A stretch of DNA of 64,000 nucleotides from NCBI GenBank assembly GCA_963676905.2, contig CAXXVE010000001.1, positions 1,054,001 to 1,118,000 of the forward strand. Direction: 5' to 3'. This document shows, one piece after another, positions 44,050 through 52,371 of the stretch (position 1 is the stretch's first letter; every line of letters begins with the position of its first letter). The notes beneath the pieces were generated by a model. That model searched no databases. It was given only the letters and a program-made list of their open reading frames with translations, and was not told the origin of the DNA. The stretch comes from Oceanispirochaeta sp963676905. GTDB lineage: Bacteria > Spirochaetota > Spirochaetia > DSM-2461. The position numbers and the translations under genes are program-made.

Positions 44050-44071
44050 GCCGGAAGGTAGTCCTTCCGGC
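44050..44071. other. Hairpin between alkaline phosphatase and YibE/F genes
   Basis: GCCGGAAGG and CCTTCCGGC form a perfect 9-bp stem with a 4-base loop. No T-run follows on the minus strand, so it may attenuate transcription or stabilise the message rather than stop it fully. Confidence 0.6.
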
Positions 44072-44094
44072 TGTGAAGTGCTGTCAGGCCCTGT

Positions 44095-45558
44095 TTATTT
44101 CATTGAAACCACGGGAGCTTCGATCATGATGCCGTATACCTTTTTGAAGATGTCGGTATTGTCGTAGTAGCCGTTGAAAGCCTCTGATCCGGCACCCATG
44201 GCGAAGGTCTGAACGGGAACTCCGGTGTGTGAGTAGGAGGTCCAGGCAAGCCCGGCTTTCTGATTCAGGATGTGGGTCAGGGTTACTGTCAGGGGCTCAT
44301 AGCTTCCGTAGAGAAGATAGGACTGTTCATCCGAAGCTACAGCCTTCTCTCCCATGCTCTGGGCAAAGGCGGTCTCCAGCTGCTCTCTTTCATAATCGGA
44401 AAGATCGGTAAGACCGAAGTTTTCCGAGATGGCGGGCATCAGGTCATTCAGGCTGCCGCCGGCTGCATGGGTTTCCTTGTAGGGTGCCAGGATAAACTTG
44501 TCGAAGTACTCGTAGGACACTTTCTGATTGGAAATCTCATTGAAGGCGGAAGCGTATTTTGTTCCGGCAAAGCCGAGGGTCAGTCCTCCGGTCTCGTGGT
44601 CCCCCGTTACAACAATCAGGGTCTCATCGGGGTGGGCATTGTAGAAGGCTACAGCTTCCTGGACGGCAGCGTCAAAAGCAATGGTATTGCCGATGGAGGC
44701 AGCGGCATCATTGGCGTGGCAGGCCCAGTCAATCTTTCCGCCCTCCACCATCATGAAAAATCCGTCTTCGTTATCCAGAAGTTCGATTCCCTTGGCTGTG
44801 AACTCGGCGAGGCTGATGTCATCGGCTTCCTGATCCATGGCGTAGTCAAGGGAGTTTCTTGTGAAGCTTGTGCTGTAGTAGGCATATACCTGTTTTTCAG
44901 TGGGGGAGAGGGCCTCAAATTCGGCTCTGTTTCCGGCAATTTCCCATCCCTTTTCCATCATCACATCGTGGGCACTTTTGCTTCCCTCGGGAGTTTTGTC
45001 GATTCTGACCATTCCGCCGGCGAAGTAGTCGAAACTGCTGGCGGCAAGCTGCATGTTGATATCGTAGTAGCTGCTTCTGCTTTTCTCTTTGGCATAGAAG
45101 GCGGCGGGGGTTGCATGGTCGAGGTTGACGCTGGAGATGATACCGACCTTCATACCGGACTCTTTGGCATATTCGGCGATGGTCTTGAACGTTTTTGTTT
45201 TGGACTCGTCGTAATTGATCACACCTGAGAGGGTCTTGTTGCCGGAAGCGATGGCGGTACCGGCAGAGGCAGAGTCGGTTATAAAGGAGCCGGCATCGTA
45301 GGTCGTTGTCAGTCCCTGTGCAGGAAAACGGGTGAAGGCAAGCTTTTCAACACCCGGGGCTGTAGCGCTGGTGGCGTTCATGTAGGCTTCTGCGGCATTG
45401 ATCTGAGGCATGGCCATTCCGTCACCGATAAAGAGGAACACATACTTTGCGTGGGCAGTTGTGCTTTCTGCCGAGGCAGGAACAGTCTCCTGTGAGCCGT
45501 TTGCAAATGCTGCAAAGGGGGCTGCTGCAAGGAGGAGGATTGCTAGAATTTTTTTCAT
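44095..45558 (-). CDS. phoA: Alkaline phosphatase (PhoA type)
   Basis: The 487-residue exported enzyme hydrolyses phosphomonoesters outside the membrane. Its signal peptide ends near AFANGSQET. It keeps the metal motif FLFIGDGMA, the nucleophile motif TDSASAGTA, the metal ligands NLDHATPA, the Glu/Asp region FFMMVEGGKIDWACHAND, the GDHETGG motif and a C-terminal His (SHTG). AGGAGAG precedes the ATG. It may respond to phosphate limitation, but I could not identify a clear Pho box in 45559-45749; that interval holds AT-rich promoter-like sequence only. Confidence 0.93.
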   Translation of the reverse strand: MKKILAILLLAAAPFAAFANGSQETVPASAESTTAHAKYVFLFIGDGMAMPQINAAEAYMNATSATAPGVEKLAFTRFPAQGLTTTYDAGSFITDSASAGTAIASGNKTLSGVINYDESKTKTFKTIAEYAKESGMKVGIISSVNLDHATPAAFYAKEKSRSSYYDINMQLAASSFDYFAGGMVRIDKTPEGSKSAHDVMMEKGWEIAGNRAEFEALSPTEKQVYAYYSTSFTRNSLDYAMDQEADDISLAEFTAKGIELLDNEDGFFMMVEGGKIDWACHANDAAASIGNTIAFDAAVQEAVAFYNAHPDETLIVVTGDHETGGLTLGFAGTKYASAFNEISNQKVSYEYFDKFILAPYKETHAAGGSLNDLMPAISENFGLTDLSDYEREQLETAFAQSMGEKAVASDEQSYLLYGSYEPLTVTLTHILNQKAGLAWTSYSHTGVPVQTFAMGAGSEAFNGYYDNTDIFKKVYGIMIEAPVVSMK

Positions 45559-45749
45559 TTTTCTCTCCTGAAGTTTTATGCAGACAGAGTGCCCCCGGAG
45601 AGTTAGAAAATGATCTGCCTTATATTAATAATATATGAGCGTATACTGTAGCAGATTGCTAGTATATGAATACTGTTCAGGAGAGTTTTCAGGGAATTTG
45701 TCTTTTGTTCAGCCCGGTATCTGTTCCCTGTTCAATGCCAGGTATCCTC

Positions 45750-46373
45750 TCAGATCCATCCCAGTGGAATAAAGACAAGCAGCATCAGCAGATTGAGCCC
45801 GTAAAGGCTCCCGAGGAATATTCCTCTTGTCTTCGGGCGGGCATCATAGCAGAGAAAGGCAGCAAGAAAGAAAGGAATGTAGACAAAGATCCAGACTGTC
45901 AGTGCACCCCACCAGGGGTAGACCCAGTGGAAGATGGGCGAGGCCGCCAGAGGAATCTCTATCAGGGAAACCAGCAGAGCGTTGACCACAGCAAAAACAA
46001 TGCGGTTGTTGATGCCCAGAATCTTAAGCTCTTTGTCTGCGGGGAGCAGCTTGGACAGGATCAGCCCGGCTGCTGAGAACATAAAGCTGATTTCTATACC
46101 CACACCCACAAGAATGATAAAGGCAGAACCGCCGCTGGCGGTCCAAAGGGCATGGCCTGAAAAGTGTTGAATCAGGGCGTTTACAATTTCTACAAACCAG
46201 TGAACCCCGTAGAGGGCAAGGCCGGCGGCAATCTGGTTCCACTTCCTCTCTTCAATGGCCGTCATATAGACATAGAGAACAAAGGCGAGAAAGACGACAA
46301 GATTCCAGTTCAGATTGTCGAGACTTCTCATCTGGGCAAGGGTCCTCTGGGTTATTTCAGGATGATTCAGCAT
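45750..46373 (-). CDS. Multi-pass membrane protein of unknown function
   Basis: The 207-residue protein has about six hydrophobic segments and no signature I recognise. Conserved-looking features are HWFVEIVNALIQHFSGHALW and a proline- and tryptophan-rich loop FHWVYPWWGAL. It stands alone, with a 10-base direct repeat (CTATAGACCT at 46374-46383 and 46407-46416) immediately upstream of the start. No function is proposed. Confidence 0.75.
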   Translation of the reverse strand: MLNHPEITQRTLAQMRSLDNLNWNLVVFLAFVLYVYMTAIEERKWNQIAAGLALYGVHWFVEIVNALIQHFSGHALWTASGGSAFIILVGVGIEISFMFSAAGLILSKLLPADKELKILGINNRIVFAVVNALLVSLIEIPLAASPIFHWVYPWWGALTVWIFVYIPFFLAAFLCYDARPKTRGIFLGSLYGLNLLMLLVFIPLGWI

Positions 46374-46435
46374 CTATAGACCTCCGTTATAGCGTGTGTA
46401 TGTATACTATAGACCTGAATCATTCCCGGGGCTAC

Positions 46436-46888
46436 TTAATTTTCAGAGTCGTAGAATCCTTTCAGTGCTTCGTAGCGTTCCCTGTTCAGCCCCATATCAG
46501 AGTGTCCGATCCTGGATCCTGAGCGAAACTCAACTATGCCGTCGGCCTGGTTGAAGTAGAATTCGATATCGTCATGGTAGTGCATGGTGGGTGTTGTGCT
46601 GACTGCGTGGATGTAATCCTGTTTTTTCTCAATCACCGTGATATTTCCATAGGAGTCCAGAGCTTTCAATACAGCCTCGACCGAGTCGGCAAGATTCGCC
46701 TTGAATGGAAAGGGGTCCACTCTCTTTTCAGGGTCCTCTGTCTGGGATGATACGGCATTGGGACTTTTAGGCATGGGGGCCAGCCTGCCGCCGTTCACTC
46801 CCAGACCTGCGGGAATCTTCATATTCTTGATTGTCATGGAGAGCACCAGCAGGGCTATTAATACTAATACAACAACTAAAATTTTCAT
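46436..46888 (-). CDS. DUF1499-family protein
   Basis: This 150-residue protein has an N-terminal membrane segment (about 2-20). The DUF1499 domain follows, recognised from the order PNAVSSQ, VLKALDSYGNITVIE, DYIHAVSTTP, DDIEFYFN and VEFRSGSRIGHSDMGLNRERYEAL. Function is not established. Its start overlaps the end of the OhrR-type regulator by 4 bases, so it is in that operon. Confidence 0.87.
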   Translation of the reverse strand: MKILVVVLVLIALLVLSMTIKNMKIPAGLGVNGGRLAPMPKSPNAVSSQTEDPEKRVDPFPFKANLADSVEAVLKALDSYGNITVIEKKQDYIHAVSTTPTMHYHDDIEFYFNQADGIVEFRSGSRIGHSDMGLNRERYEALKGFYDSEN

Positions 46889-47349
46889 CTTTTTACCTCT
46901 TCTTTCTGTTTGTTTTCCGCCCGGTTCAGTATTTCATCAAGCTCATCCAGAATGGATGCAAAGCGGTGATACTGATCCAGGTCCATATTCATATAACTGT
47001 TGAGGAGAGCGGGTATATTCAGGGCATTACCCTTGAGAGACCGGCCCTCATCGCTGAGAACAATCCACACTCTGCGGCTGTCCTCTTTATTTTTCACTTT
47101 CTGAATAAAGCCGAGACTCTCAAGGCGGTTCAGGATGGGAGTCAGGGTTCCTGTTTTCAGGTCCAGCTTCCTGCCCAGATCCTTGAAGTCGATCCTTTCA
47201 GACTCCCAGAGTACAAGCATGGTCACATACTGGGGATAGGTTATATTCATCGACTCCAGAATGGGCTGATAAAGGCGTGTCATGGTCCGTGACAGTTTGT
47301 AGAGCCGGAAACAGAGCTGGTTGTCCAGCCGGATGGCTTCTTCACTCAT
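46885..47349 (-). CDS. MarR-family regulator, OhrR-like
   Basis: The 154-residue winged-helix regulator matches OhrR in its N-terminal LDNQLCFRLYKLSRTMTRLY. Cys 13 is at the place of the peroxide-sensing cysteine, and Tyr residues at the expected hydrogen-bonding positions follow. The DNA-binding part is LGRKLDLKTGTLTPILNRLE. It probably senses organic peroxides. No ohr gene lies nearby; instead it sits between a flavoprotein disulfide reductase and a DUF1499 gene, so these may be its targets. The stop of the flavoprotein gene abuts its start. Confidence 0.88.
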   Translation of the reverse strand: MSEEAIRLDNQLCFRLYKLSRTMTRLYQPILESMNITYPQYVTMLVLWESERIDFKDLGRKLDLKTGTLTPILNRLESLGFIQKVKNKEDSRRVWIVLSDEGRSLKGNALNIPALLNSYMNMDLDQYHRFASILDELDEILNRAENKQKEEVKR

Positions 47350-48759
47350 CTATTTACTCCTCCTGAAAAGTTTCACTACCGGATGGTTGAGCAGGTTATC
47401 TACAAGTACCCTCTTGCCAATTTTTGTGAATACCTCAGCATAGGTAGGGTAGGGGTGAATCACAGATGCCATTTTTGCAAAGTTCAAGTCTGCTGTCCTC
47501 AGCAGCTGAGCCTCTCCGATCAGCTCTCCGGCCCTGTCTGCCAGAATGGAGACTCCCAGTACTTTTCCCCTGCGGTTCAGGATGACTTTTATCTTACCGT
47601 CTCTCAAATCATCGGTCCGTCCCCTGTCCAGTTCTGTCAGGTCTGACTCATAGATCCGTATCGAGTTGCCGTGCTTTGCCCGGGCTTCCTCCTCTGTCAG
47701 GCCGGCCCGGGCCAACTCGGGTTCGGTGAAGGTTACCCAGGCTACATTTTCATAGCTGACTCTCCGCTTTACGGGGAGGATGGCGTTCTGTACAGCCTGA
47801 ATACCCTGGACATTGGCCATGTGGGAGAAGAGCCAGGGGCCCGCAACATCGCCGACGGCATAGATATGCTTCTGTGATGTCTGAAGCTTTCTGTTCACTT
47901 CAATTCCCTTTGCACTGTAGCTGACTCCTGCCTCATCGAGACCAAGGTCTGCTACATTGGCTCTGCGTCCGATGGCAACCAGAAGGGAGGAACCCTCAAG
48001 GGATATCTTTTTTCCGTCCTTCTGACAGACCAGTCTGATGCCTTTATCAGCGTCTCCGGAGGATACTGCTTCAACAGATTCTGCTTTGGCTCCCAGGTAG
48101 ACGTTGACCCCTTCTTCCCGGAGAACCTTTTCAATTGCATGAGAGAACTCTCTCTCCTCCCGTCCCGCCAGTACCGGAAGCATCTCCACAAGTGATACCT
48201 TCACTCCCAGACGGTTCATGGCCTGGGCCAGTTCGATGCCGATGGGACCTCCGCCGAGAACCACAATGCTCTCGGGCAGCTCTTTCAGGTTGAAGAGGCT
48301 CTCATTGGTAAGATAGGGAACATTCCGGATGCCCTCAACAGGGGGGACAAAGGGGGATGAGCCTGTTGAGATTACAAATCTCCCGGCCCGGACTTCCTGC
48401 TTCCCCACCATCAGGGTATTCGGGCCTGTGAAGCGTGCGGCCCCCTGGAGGAAATCAATCCCCGACTTTGCAAGGGCCTCAGGTGTTTCATGGGCATAGA
48501 TCGCTTCCCTGACAGACCGGACATAGTCCATTGCGGCTTTCCGGTCCGCCTTGTATCCGATTATTTCCGATCCAATTGTGTGGGCTCTTTTAGCTTCGTG
48601 GATCAAGGCCTTGCTTGGAACACAGCCCGACCAGGTGCATTCACCCCCGGGGAGAGACTTGTCAACAAGAAGAACCTTTTTGCCAAAACCTGCCGCCGTT
48701 ACGGCAGAAGTTATGCCTCCGGAACCGGCACCAATTACTACAATATCGTATTTATTCAT
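47350..48759 (-). CDS. Pyridine nucleotide-disulfide oxidoreductase (lipoamide dehydrogenase/mercuric reductase-like)
   Basis: The 469-residue flavoprotein has an FAD site VVIGAGSGGITSAVTAAG, the redox disulfide GGECTWSGCVPSKAL (about 39-53), an NAD(P) site VVLGGGPIGIELAQAM, and the C-terminal dimerisation domain with the active-site HPYPTYAEV. The last of these keeps HPYPT as in mercuric reductase-like members rather than HAHPT. It has no N-terminal metal-binding domain. Its partner is probably a thiol of the stress response, given the OhrR-type gene next to it. True E3 activity is less likely but not excluded. Confidence 0.88.
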   Translation of the reverse strand: MNKYDIVVIGAGSGGITSAVTAAGFGKKVLLVDKSLPGGECTWSGCVPSKALIHEAKRAHTIGSEIIGYKADRKAAMDYVRSVREAIYAHETPEALAKSGIDFLQGAARFTGPNTLMVGKQEVRAGRFVISTGSSPFVPPVEGIRNVPYLTNESLFNLKELPESIVVLGGGPIGIELAQAMNRLGVKVSLVEMLPVLAGREEREFSHAIEKVLREEGVNVYLGAKAESVEAVSSGDADKGIRLVCQKDGKKISLEGSSLLVAIGRRANVADLGLDEAGVSYSAKGIEVNRKLQTSQKHIYAVGDVAGPWLFSHMANVQGIQAVQNAILPVKRRVSYENVAWVTFTEPELARAGLTEEEARAKHGNSIRIYESDLTELDRGRTDDLRDGKIKVILNRRGKVLGVSILADRAGELIGEAQLLRTADLNFAKMASVIHPYPTYAEVFTKIGKRVLVDNLLNHPVVKLFRRSK

Positions 48760-48823
48760 TCCAAACCTCCGGGAACTGTATTCTACTGTTTAAGATCATC
48801 CGGTATATTGATCGCCCTGGATA

Positions 48824-48837
48824 GATCTTGTAAGATC
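48824..48837. promoter_or_regulatory. Inverted repeat upstream of the flavoprotein-OhrR operon
   Basis: GATCTT-GT-AAGATC, 65 bases before the flavoprotein start codon. It is a possible MarR-type operator, although it does not match the usual OhrR site I know. The 48760-49057 interval holds no other supported feature. Confidence 0.35.
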
Positions 48838-49057
48838 ATTAATATCACTCTGAGAACAACCGGTCAACACCAACAGCAGAGGATATTGGAAAAATCGAAT
48901 ATTTTTTATTAGGGGGAGAGGGAATAGCGCTCAGGGAGCATCAGATGGAGCCGTACGGGGTAAAGTTCAAACCGGCCGGAGGCATAAAGAAATTGAACAG
49001 GCTCTACAGGCTGTTTATTCATTTTCAACTTATGCCGCCCGTGCAAGGCGAGCCGGT

Positions 49058-49786
49058 CTACCAGGGAAGTTTACTCTCCCGGCGGATCTGAATATGGTCC
49101 ACCATACCGTTGCGGCAGTTCTGCAGCAGGAAGAGAACCCAGGCAGCCACCTCTTCTGTCTGAATAAGCTCATCGGTATTTATATCAGGCCTTACACCGC
49201 TGACCATCTCTGTGTTTACACCCCCAGGGCTGATCACGTGGACACGGTATCCCCTCTCCTGCAGCTCTCTGGCCATGGACTTGCTGAAGCCGATCAGGGC
49301 ATGCTTGCTCATGGTGTAGGCGGACTGCAGAGGGTATCCCTGTGTCGCCACAACAGAGGCAATGTTTACAACTGTCTTTACTTCCGATTCTTCCATCAGT
49401 GGCAGAAGCTGCTGGGTCAGAAAGTAGGGGCTGCGGGCATTGACCGTCATAATTCTGTCCCAGGCCTCCGGTCCGGTCTCTTCAATGGGGGCGGAAAGGG
49501 CCTGGCCGGCGTTATTTATAAGAACATCCAGTCGGGGCACAATACCCTTTATCTCCCGGGCCAGCGCAAACACTCCTGCGGGGTCCGAGAAATCGGCAGA
49601 GAGTGACTCCGCCCGTCCTCCCCCGGCTTTGATCTCCTTTACAAGAAGGTCCAGTTTCTCCTTATTCCGGCTTACAGGAAATACAATGGCTCCCTCTGCG
49701 GCCAGGTCCAGAGCCAGGGTCCGTCCGATCCCTCTTGATGCCCCTGTGATCAATATATTTTTGCCTTTAAGGTCTCTTTTATTCAT
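49058..49786 (-). CDS. Short-chain dehydrogenase/reductase
   Basis: The 242-residue classical SDR has the cofactor loop TGASRGIGRTLAL (about 14-26), NNAG (about 90), and the catalytic Ser and Tyr-Lys in SAYTMSKHAL. An Arg in SRNKEK after beta-2 favours NADP. It is a stand-alone gene between the flavoprotein operon and the divergent MATE gene. The substrate is unknown; 3-ketoacyl reductase-like or general carbonyl reduction are possible. Confidence 0.86.
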   Translation of the reverse strand: MNKRDLKGKNILITGASRGIGRTLALDLAAEGAIVFPVSRNKEKLDLLVKEIKAGGGRAESLSADFSDPAGVFALAREIKGIVPRLDVLINNAGQALSAPIEETGPEAWDRIMTVNARSPYFLTQQLLPLMEESEVKTVVNIASVVATQGYPLQSAYTMSKHALIGFSKSMARELQERGYRVHVISPGGVNTEMVSGVRPDINTDELIQTEEVAAWVLFLLQNCRNGMVDHIQIRRESKLPW

Positions 49787-49967
49787 TGCTGTGCTACTCT
49801 CCTTTTTTCTTAGATTCTACCCTTTTTCACTACTTCATTTAAGCGCTCAATTAGAGCCCCGAAAACTTGTAAACAGCTCTTTTTTTATTTTATTATTTTC
49901 TGTTTATTTCTATATATACCTATTTATTAAAATGCTGTATGTTTTCCGGATTGATATTCGAGGTACT

Positions 49968-51323
49968 ATGACTAAAGATCTTACCAGTGGTAAAACACTT
50001 ATACAAATATTGAATTTTTCCATTCCCGTTCTTTTCGGCTATCTTTTTCAGCAGTTCTACAATGTGGTTGATACTGTAATTGTAGGAAAGAGCCTGGGGT
50101 TTGAAGCTCTGGCGGCAGTCGGTGCCACAGGATCGGTAAACTTCCTGATTCTCGGTTTCTGCATCGGTCTATGCTCCGGATTCGCCATACCTGTCGCCCA
50201 GAGTTTCGGTGCTCTTGATTACAGAAAAATGCGCCAGTTTCTCTATAATGCCGAGATCCTTGCAGTTGCTTTCTCCATCGGTGTAACAGCCCTGACAGTT
50301 CTGTTCTGCAGGCCTCTTCTGTTGATGATGCAGACTCCGGCGGATATTGTTGACCGGGCTGTACAGTATATTCTGATAATTTTCTGGGGTATTCCCCTTA
50401 TCTTCCTTTTTAATATGGTGGCAAGCATTCTGCGGGCTGTGGGAGACAGCAGGACTCCTCTTCTGTTTCTCGTTGTCTCCTCGTTTCTGAATATTGCCCT
50501 GGATCTGCTCTTTATACTTGTATTCAACTGGGATGTCGCCGGCGCTGCTCTGGCCACTGTCACATCCCAGGGACTGGCCGGAGTCGCCAGCCTTCTGTAT
50601 ATGAGAAGAAAATTCGCAATTCTCAAGCTGAATCATGAGGATAAGGTCATGGACAGGGCTCTTGCTAAAACCCTCTGCGGAGCGGGAATTCCCATGGGCC
50701 TTCAGTATTCCATAACAGCGATCGGTGCGGTTGTCCTTCAGTCTTCCCTCAATGCCCTCGGCTCGGCAGCAGTGGCTGCTGTGGCTGCCGCTCAGAAAAT
50801 GCAGCTGTTCTTCTGTACTCCCTTTGATGCTCTGGGCACAACCATGGCGACCTTTGGCGGGCAGAACTCTGGTGCACGGAAATGGGACAGGCTCAAAGAC
50901 GGCGTGTACAAAAGTTCCCTTCTAGGGTTGATCTACTCTATCATTGCCATGACTGGCATGATACTTTTCGGACGCCAGCTGGGTATGCTCTTTATCGACA
51001 GCGGTGAGGCTGTGATTCTTGCAAATATTCACAGATACCTGATCATCAACGCAGTCTTCTTCTTCCCTCTGGCACTTGTGAATATTGTCCGGTTTATGAT
51101 TCAGGGTATGGGTTTCAGCAGCTTTGCAATACTCTCGGGAGTCCTTGAAATGATAGGCCGCGGCGGAGCGGCGGTGTTCCTTGTCCCTGTCTTCGGATTT
51201 ACAGGGGTCGCCCTTGCCGGTCCTCTTGCATGGGTTCTGGCAGATGCCTTTCTTATCCCCGCTTTCTACCACTGCCTGGGCCGCCTCAAAGAGTCCAGGA
51301 CCGAGGAGCTTCTTGTCGCCTGA
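49968..51323 (+). CDS. MATE-family efflux transporter
   Basis: The 451-residue membrane protein has two homologous six-segment halves of the MatE type (GYLFQQFYNVVDTVIVGKSLG in the first half, GMGFSSFAILSGVLEMIGRGG in the second). It should export cationic drugs or metabolites in exchange for Na+ or H+. The ATG at 49968 with CGAGG 5 bases upstream begins at the usual MATE N-terminus (SGKTLIQILNFSIPVLFG); the long frame upstream is mostly antisense to the SDR gene. Confidence 0.9.
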   Translation: MTKDLTSGKTLIQILNFSIPVLFGYLFQQFYNVVDTVIVGKSLGFEALAAVGATGSVNFLILGFCIGLCSGFAIPVAQSFGALDYRKMRQFLYNAEILAVAFSIGVTALTVLFCRPLLLMMQTPADIVDRAVQYILIIFWGIPLIFLFNMVASILRAVGDSRTPLLFLVVSSFLNIALDLLFILVFNWDVAGAALATVTSQGLAGVASLLYMRRKFAILKLNHEDKVMDRALAKTLCGAGIPMGLQYSITAIGAVVLQSSLNALGSAAVAAVAAAQKMQLFFCTPFDALGTTMATFGGQNSGARKWDRLKDGVYKSSLLGLIYSIIAMTGMILFGRQLGMLFIDSGEAVILANIHRYLIINAVFFFPLALVNIVRFMIQGMGFSSFAILSGVLEMIGRGGAAVFLVPVFGFTGVALAGPLAWVLADAFLIPAFYHCLGRLKESRTEELLVA

Positions 51324-51405
51324 CGGTTATACCTTTTTTCCTTCGCCTCAGCATCTTTACTTTTCCCTGTTCCGGGAGTATATGATACTTTGATGGAGAA
51401 ATATA

Positions 51406-52371
51406 TTGAAAGAGAAAATTGCCCTTACGGGAAACCTGAAAGTAAAACAGGAGCAGTGGAGTGATTCGCCCTGTTCCGGTTGTTCCAATACACCCTGCTG
51501 CCGCAACCTGCCCCTTACCTCACACAGGCTGGAGAGTCAGAGGGACTTTGTCAGTCTGATCCTGAGTTCCTGCTACAACGGTTTCTATCCAGCCCTGAAG
51601 GACAGCGGAGAGTGGGTTATCTACCAGGGCCTCGACTGCAGTTTCCTTGATCCGGCAAGCGGAAAGTGTTCGATTCATGCGGCACCCGGCCAGAGCCTTG
51701 TCTGCAAGTCCTATGATGCCCACAACTGCTGGTATGTGGATGCTTTTTCCAGAGACTCTTTCAAGACCATGATCCCGTTTAATACTGAGATGCTGATCTG
51801 GTTTGAGCGGAAACATGAGCTTATCAAAAACAGATTTGACTATGATTATAATTGGAGCGAGCTCTGCGGCAGTGCTTTTGAACTCTCCCGAGGCTGCCGG
51901 GAGCTTCACCCGGCACCGGCGGTACCCTTCACGGACAGAAAGCTGTCCTTCCGGAAAAGCCGGTCAGAGGAATTTCTCTTCTTCCCCCCCTATAAGCGGC
52001 CTGAGAGCCGCAGCCATTTTGAACTACTTTCATTCAGGCTCGGTTTCCCGGGTATCTCTCTTGCCGTAAGCGATGGCTGCTGGGCGTTTATGGCCCAGAC
52101 AGCCATTAATGCTGAAGCCCTGGAGATGGTCCGCCGGGAGTACTACCCGGCAGTTGGACACAGTGACGGCTCCTTCAGCTTCAGCAGCCTCCAGAAGGAT
52201 CAGAACCCCTGGTCTGTTATAGGGGAGCAGTGGCTTATTCTGAACCGCAGTGAACTGGATGTTCTTGTCGGAATGACTGTTTTCGATGGGGACGGAAAGG
52301 TCCGGCGGTACCCGACTACCGCCGAACTTCTGGATGCTTTAAGCGTCCGTAATCCCGACAGGGCCGCCTAG
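51406..52371 (+). CDS. Cysteine-cluster (YkgJ-like, Fe/Zn-binding) protein
   Basis: The 321-residue protein has an N-terminal cysteine cluster CSGCSNTPCC (about 23-32), followed by CSFLDPASGKCSIHAAPGQSLVCKSYDAHNC. This matches the spacing of the YkgJ/UPF0153 family proposed to bind iron or zinc. The C-terminal half (about 160-321) is unknown and unusually long for the family. The start is TTG with GGAG 9 bases before it. It overlaps the convergent DUF3943 gene by four bases at their 3' ends. Confidence 0.75.
   Translation: MKEKIALTGNLKVKQEQWSDSPCSGCSNTPCCRNLPLTSHRLESQRDFVSLILSSCYNGFYPALKDSGEWVIYQGLDCSFLDPASGKCSIHAAPGQSLVCKSYDAHNCWYVDAFSRDSFKTMIPFNTEMLIWFERKHELIKNRFDYDYNWSELCGSAFELSRGCRELHPAPAVPFTDRKLSFRKSRSEEFLFFPPYKRPESRSHFELLSFRLGFPGISLAVSDGCWAFMAQTAINAEALEMVRREYYPAVGHSDGSFSFSSLQKDQNPWSVIGEQWLILNRSELDVLVGMTVFDGDGKVRRYPTTAELLDALSVRNPDRAA

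Noticed and set aside
44272..45228. A 318-codon open frame antisense to alkaline phosphatase
   Set aside because: It overlaps conserved phosphatase motifs; its low-complexity glycine- and valine-rich product looks like reverse-strand reading.
45559..45749. A Pho box before alkaline phosphatase
   Set aside because: Partial CTG-TA-type matches exist, but no pair at the spacing of the known PhoB consensus was seen.
46374..46416. A 10-base direct repeat (CTATAGACCT) before the membrane-protein gene
   Set aside because: Two short copies in a promoter region are not enough to call a mobile element or a defined regulatory site.
48945..49091. A 48-codon open frame with a GGGAG site, running into the 3' end of the SDR gene
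   Set aside because: It overlaps a real gene on the other strand and has no recognisable product; comparison with relatives would be needed to support it.
49440..49967. N-terminal extension of the MATE transporter
   Set aside because: The extension is antisense to the SDR gene and resembles no MATE N-terminus; ATG 49968 has a ribosome site.
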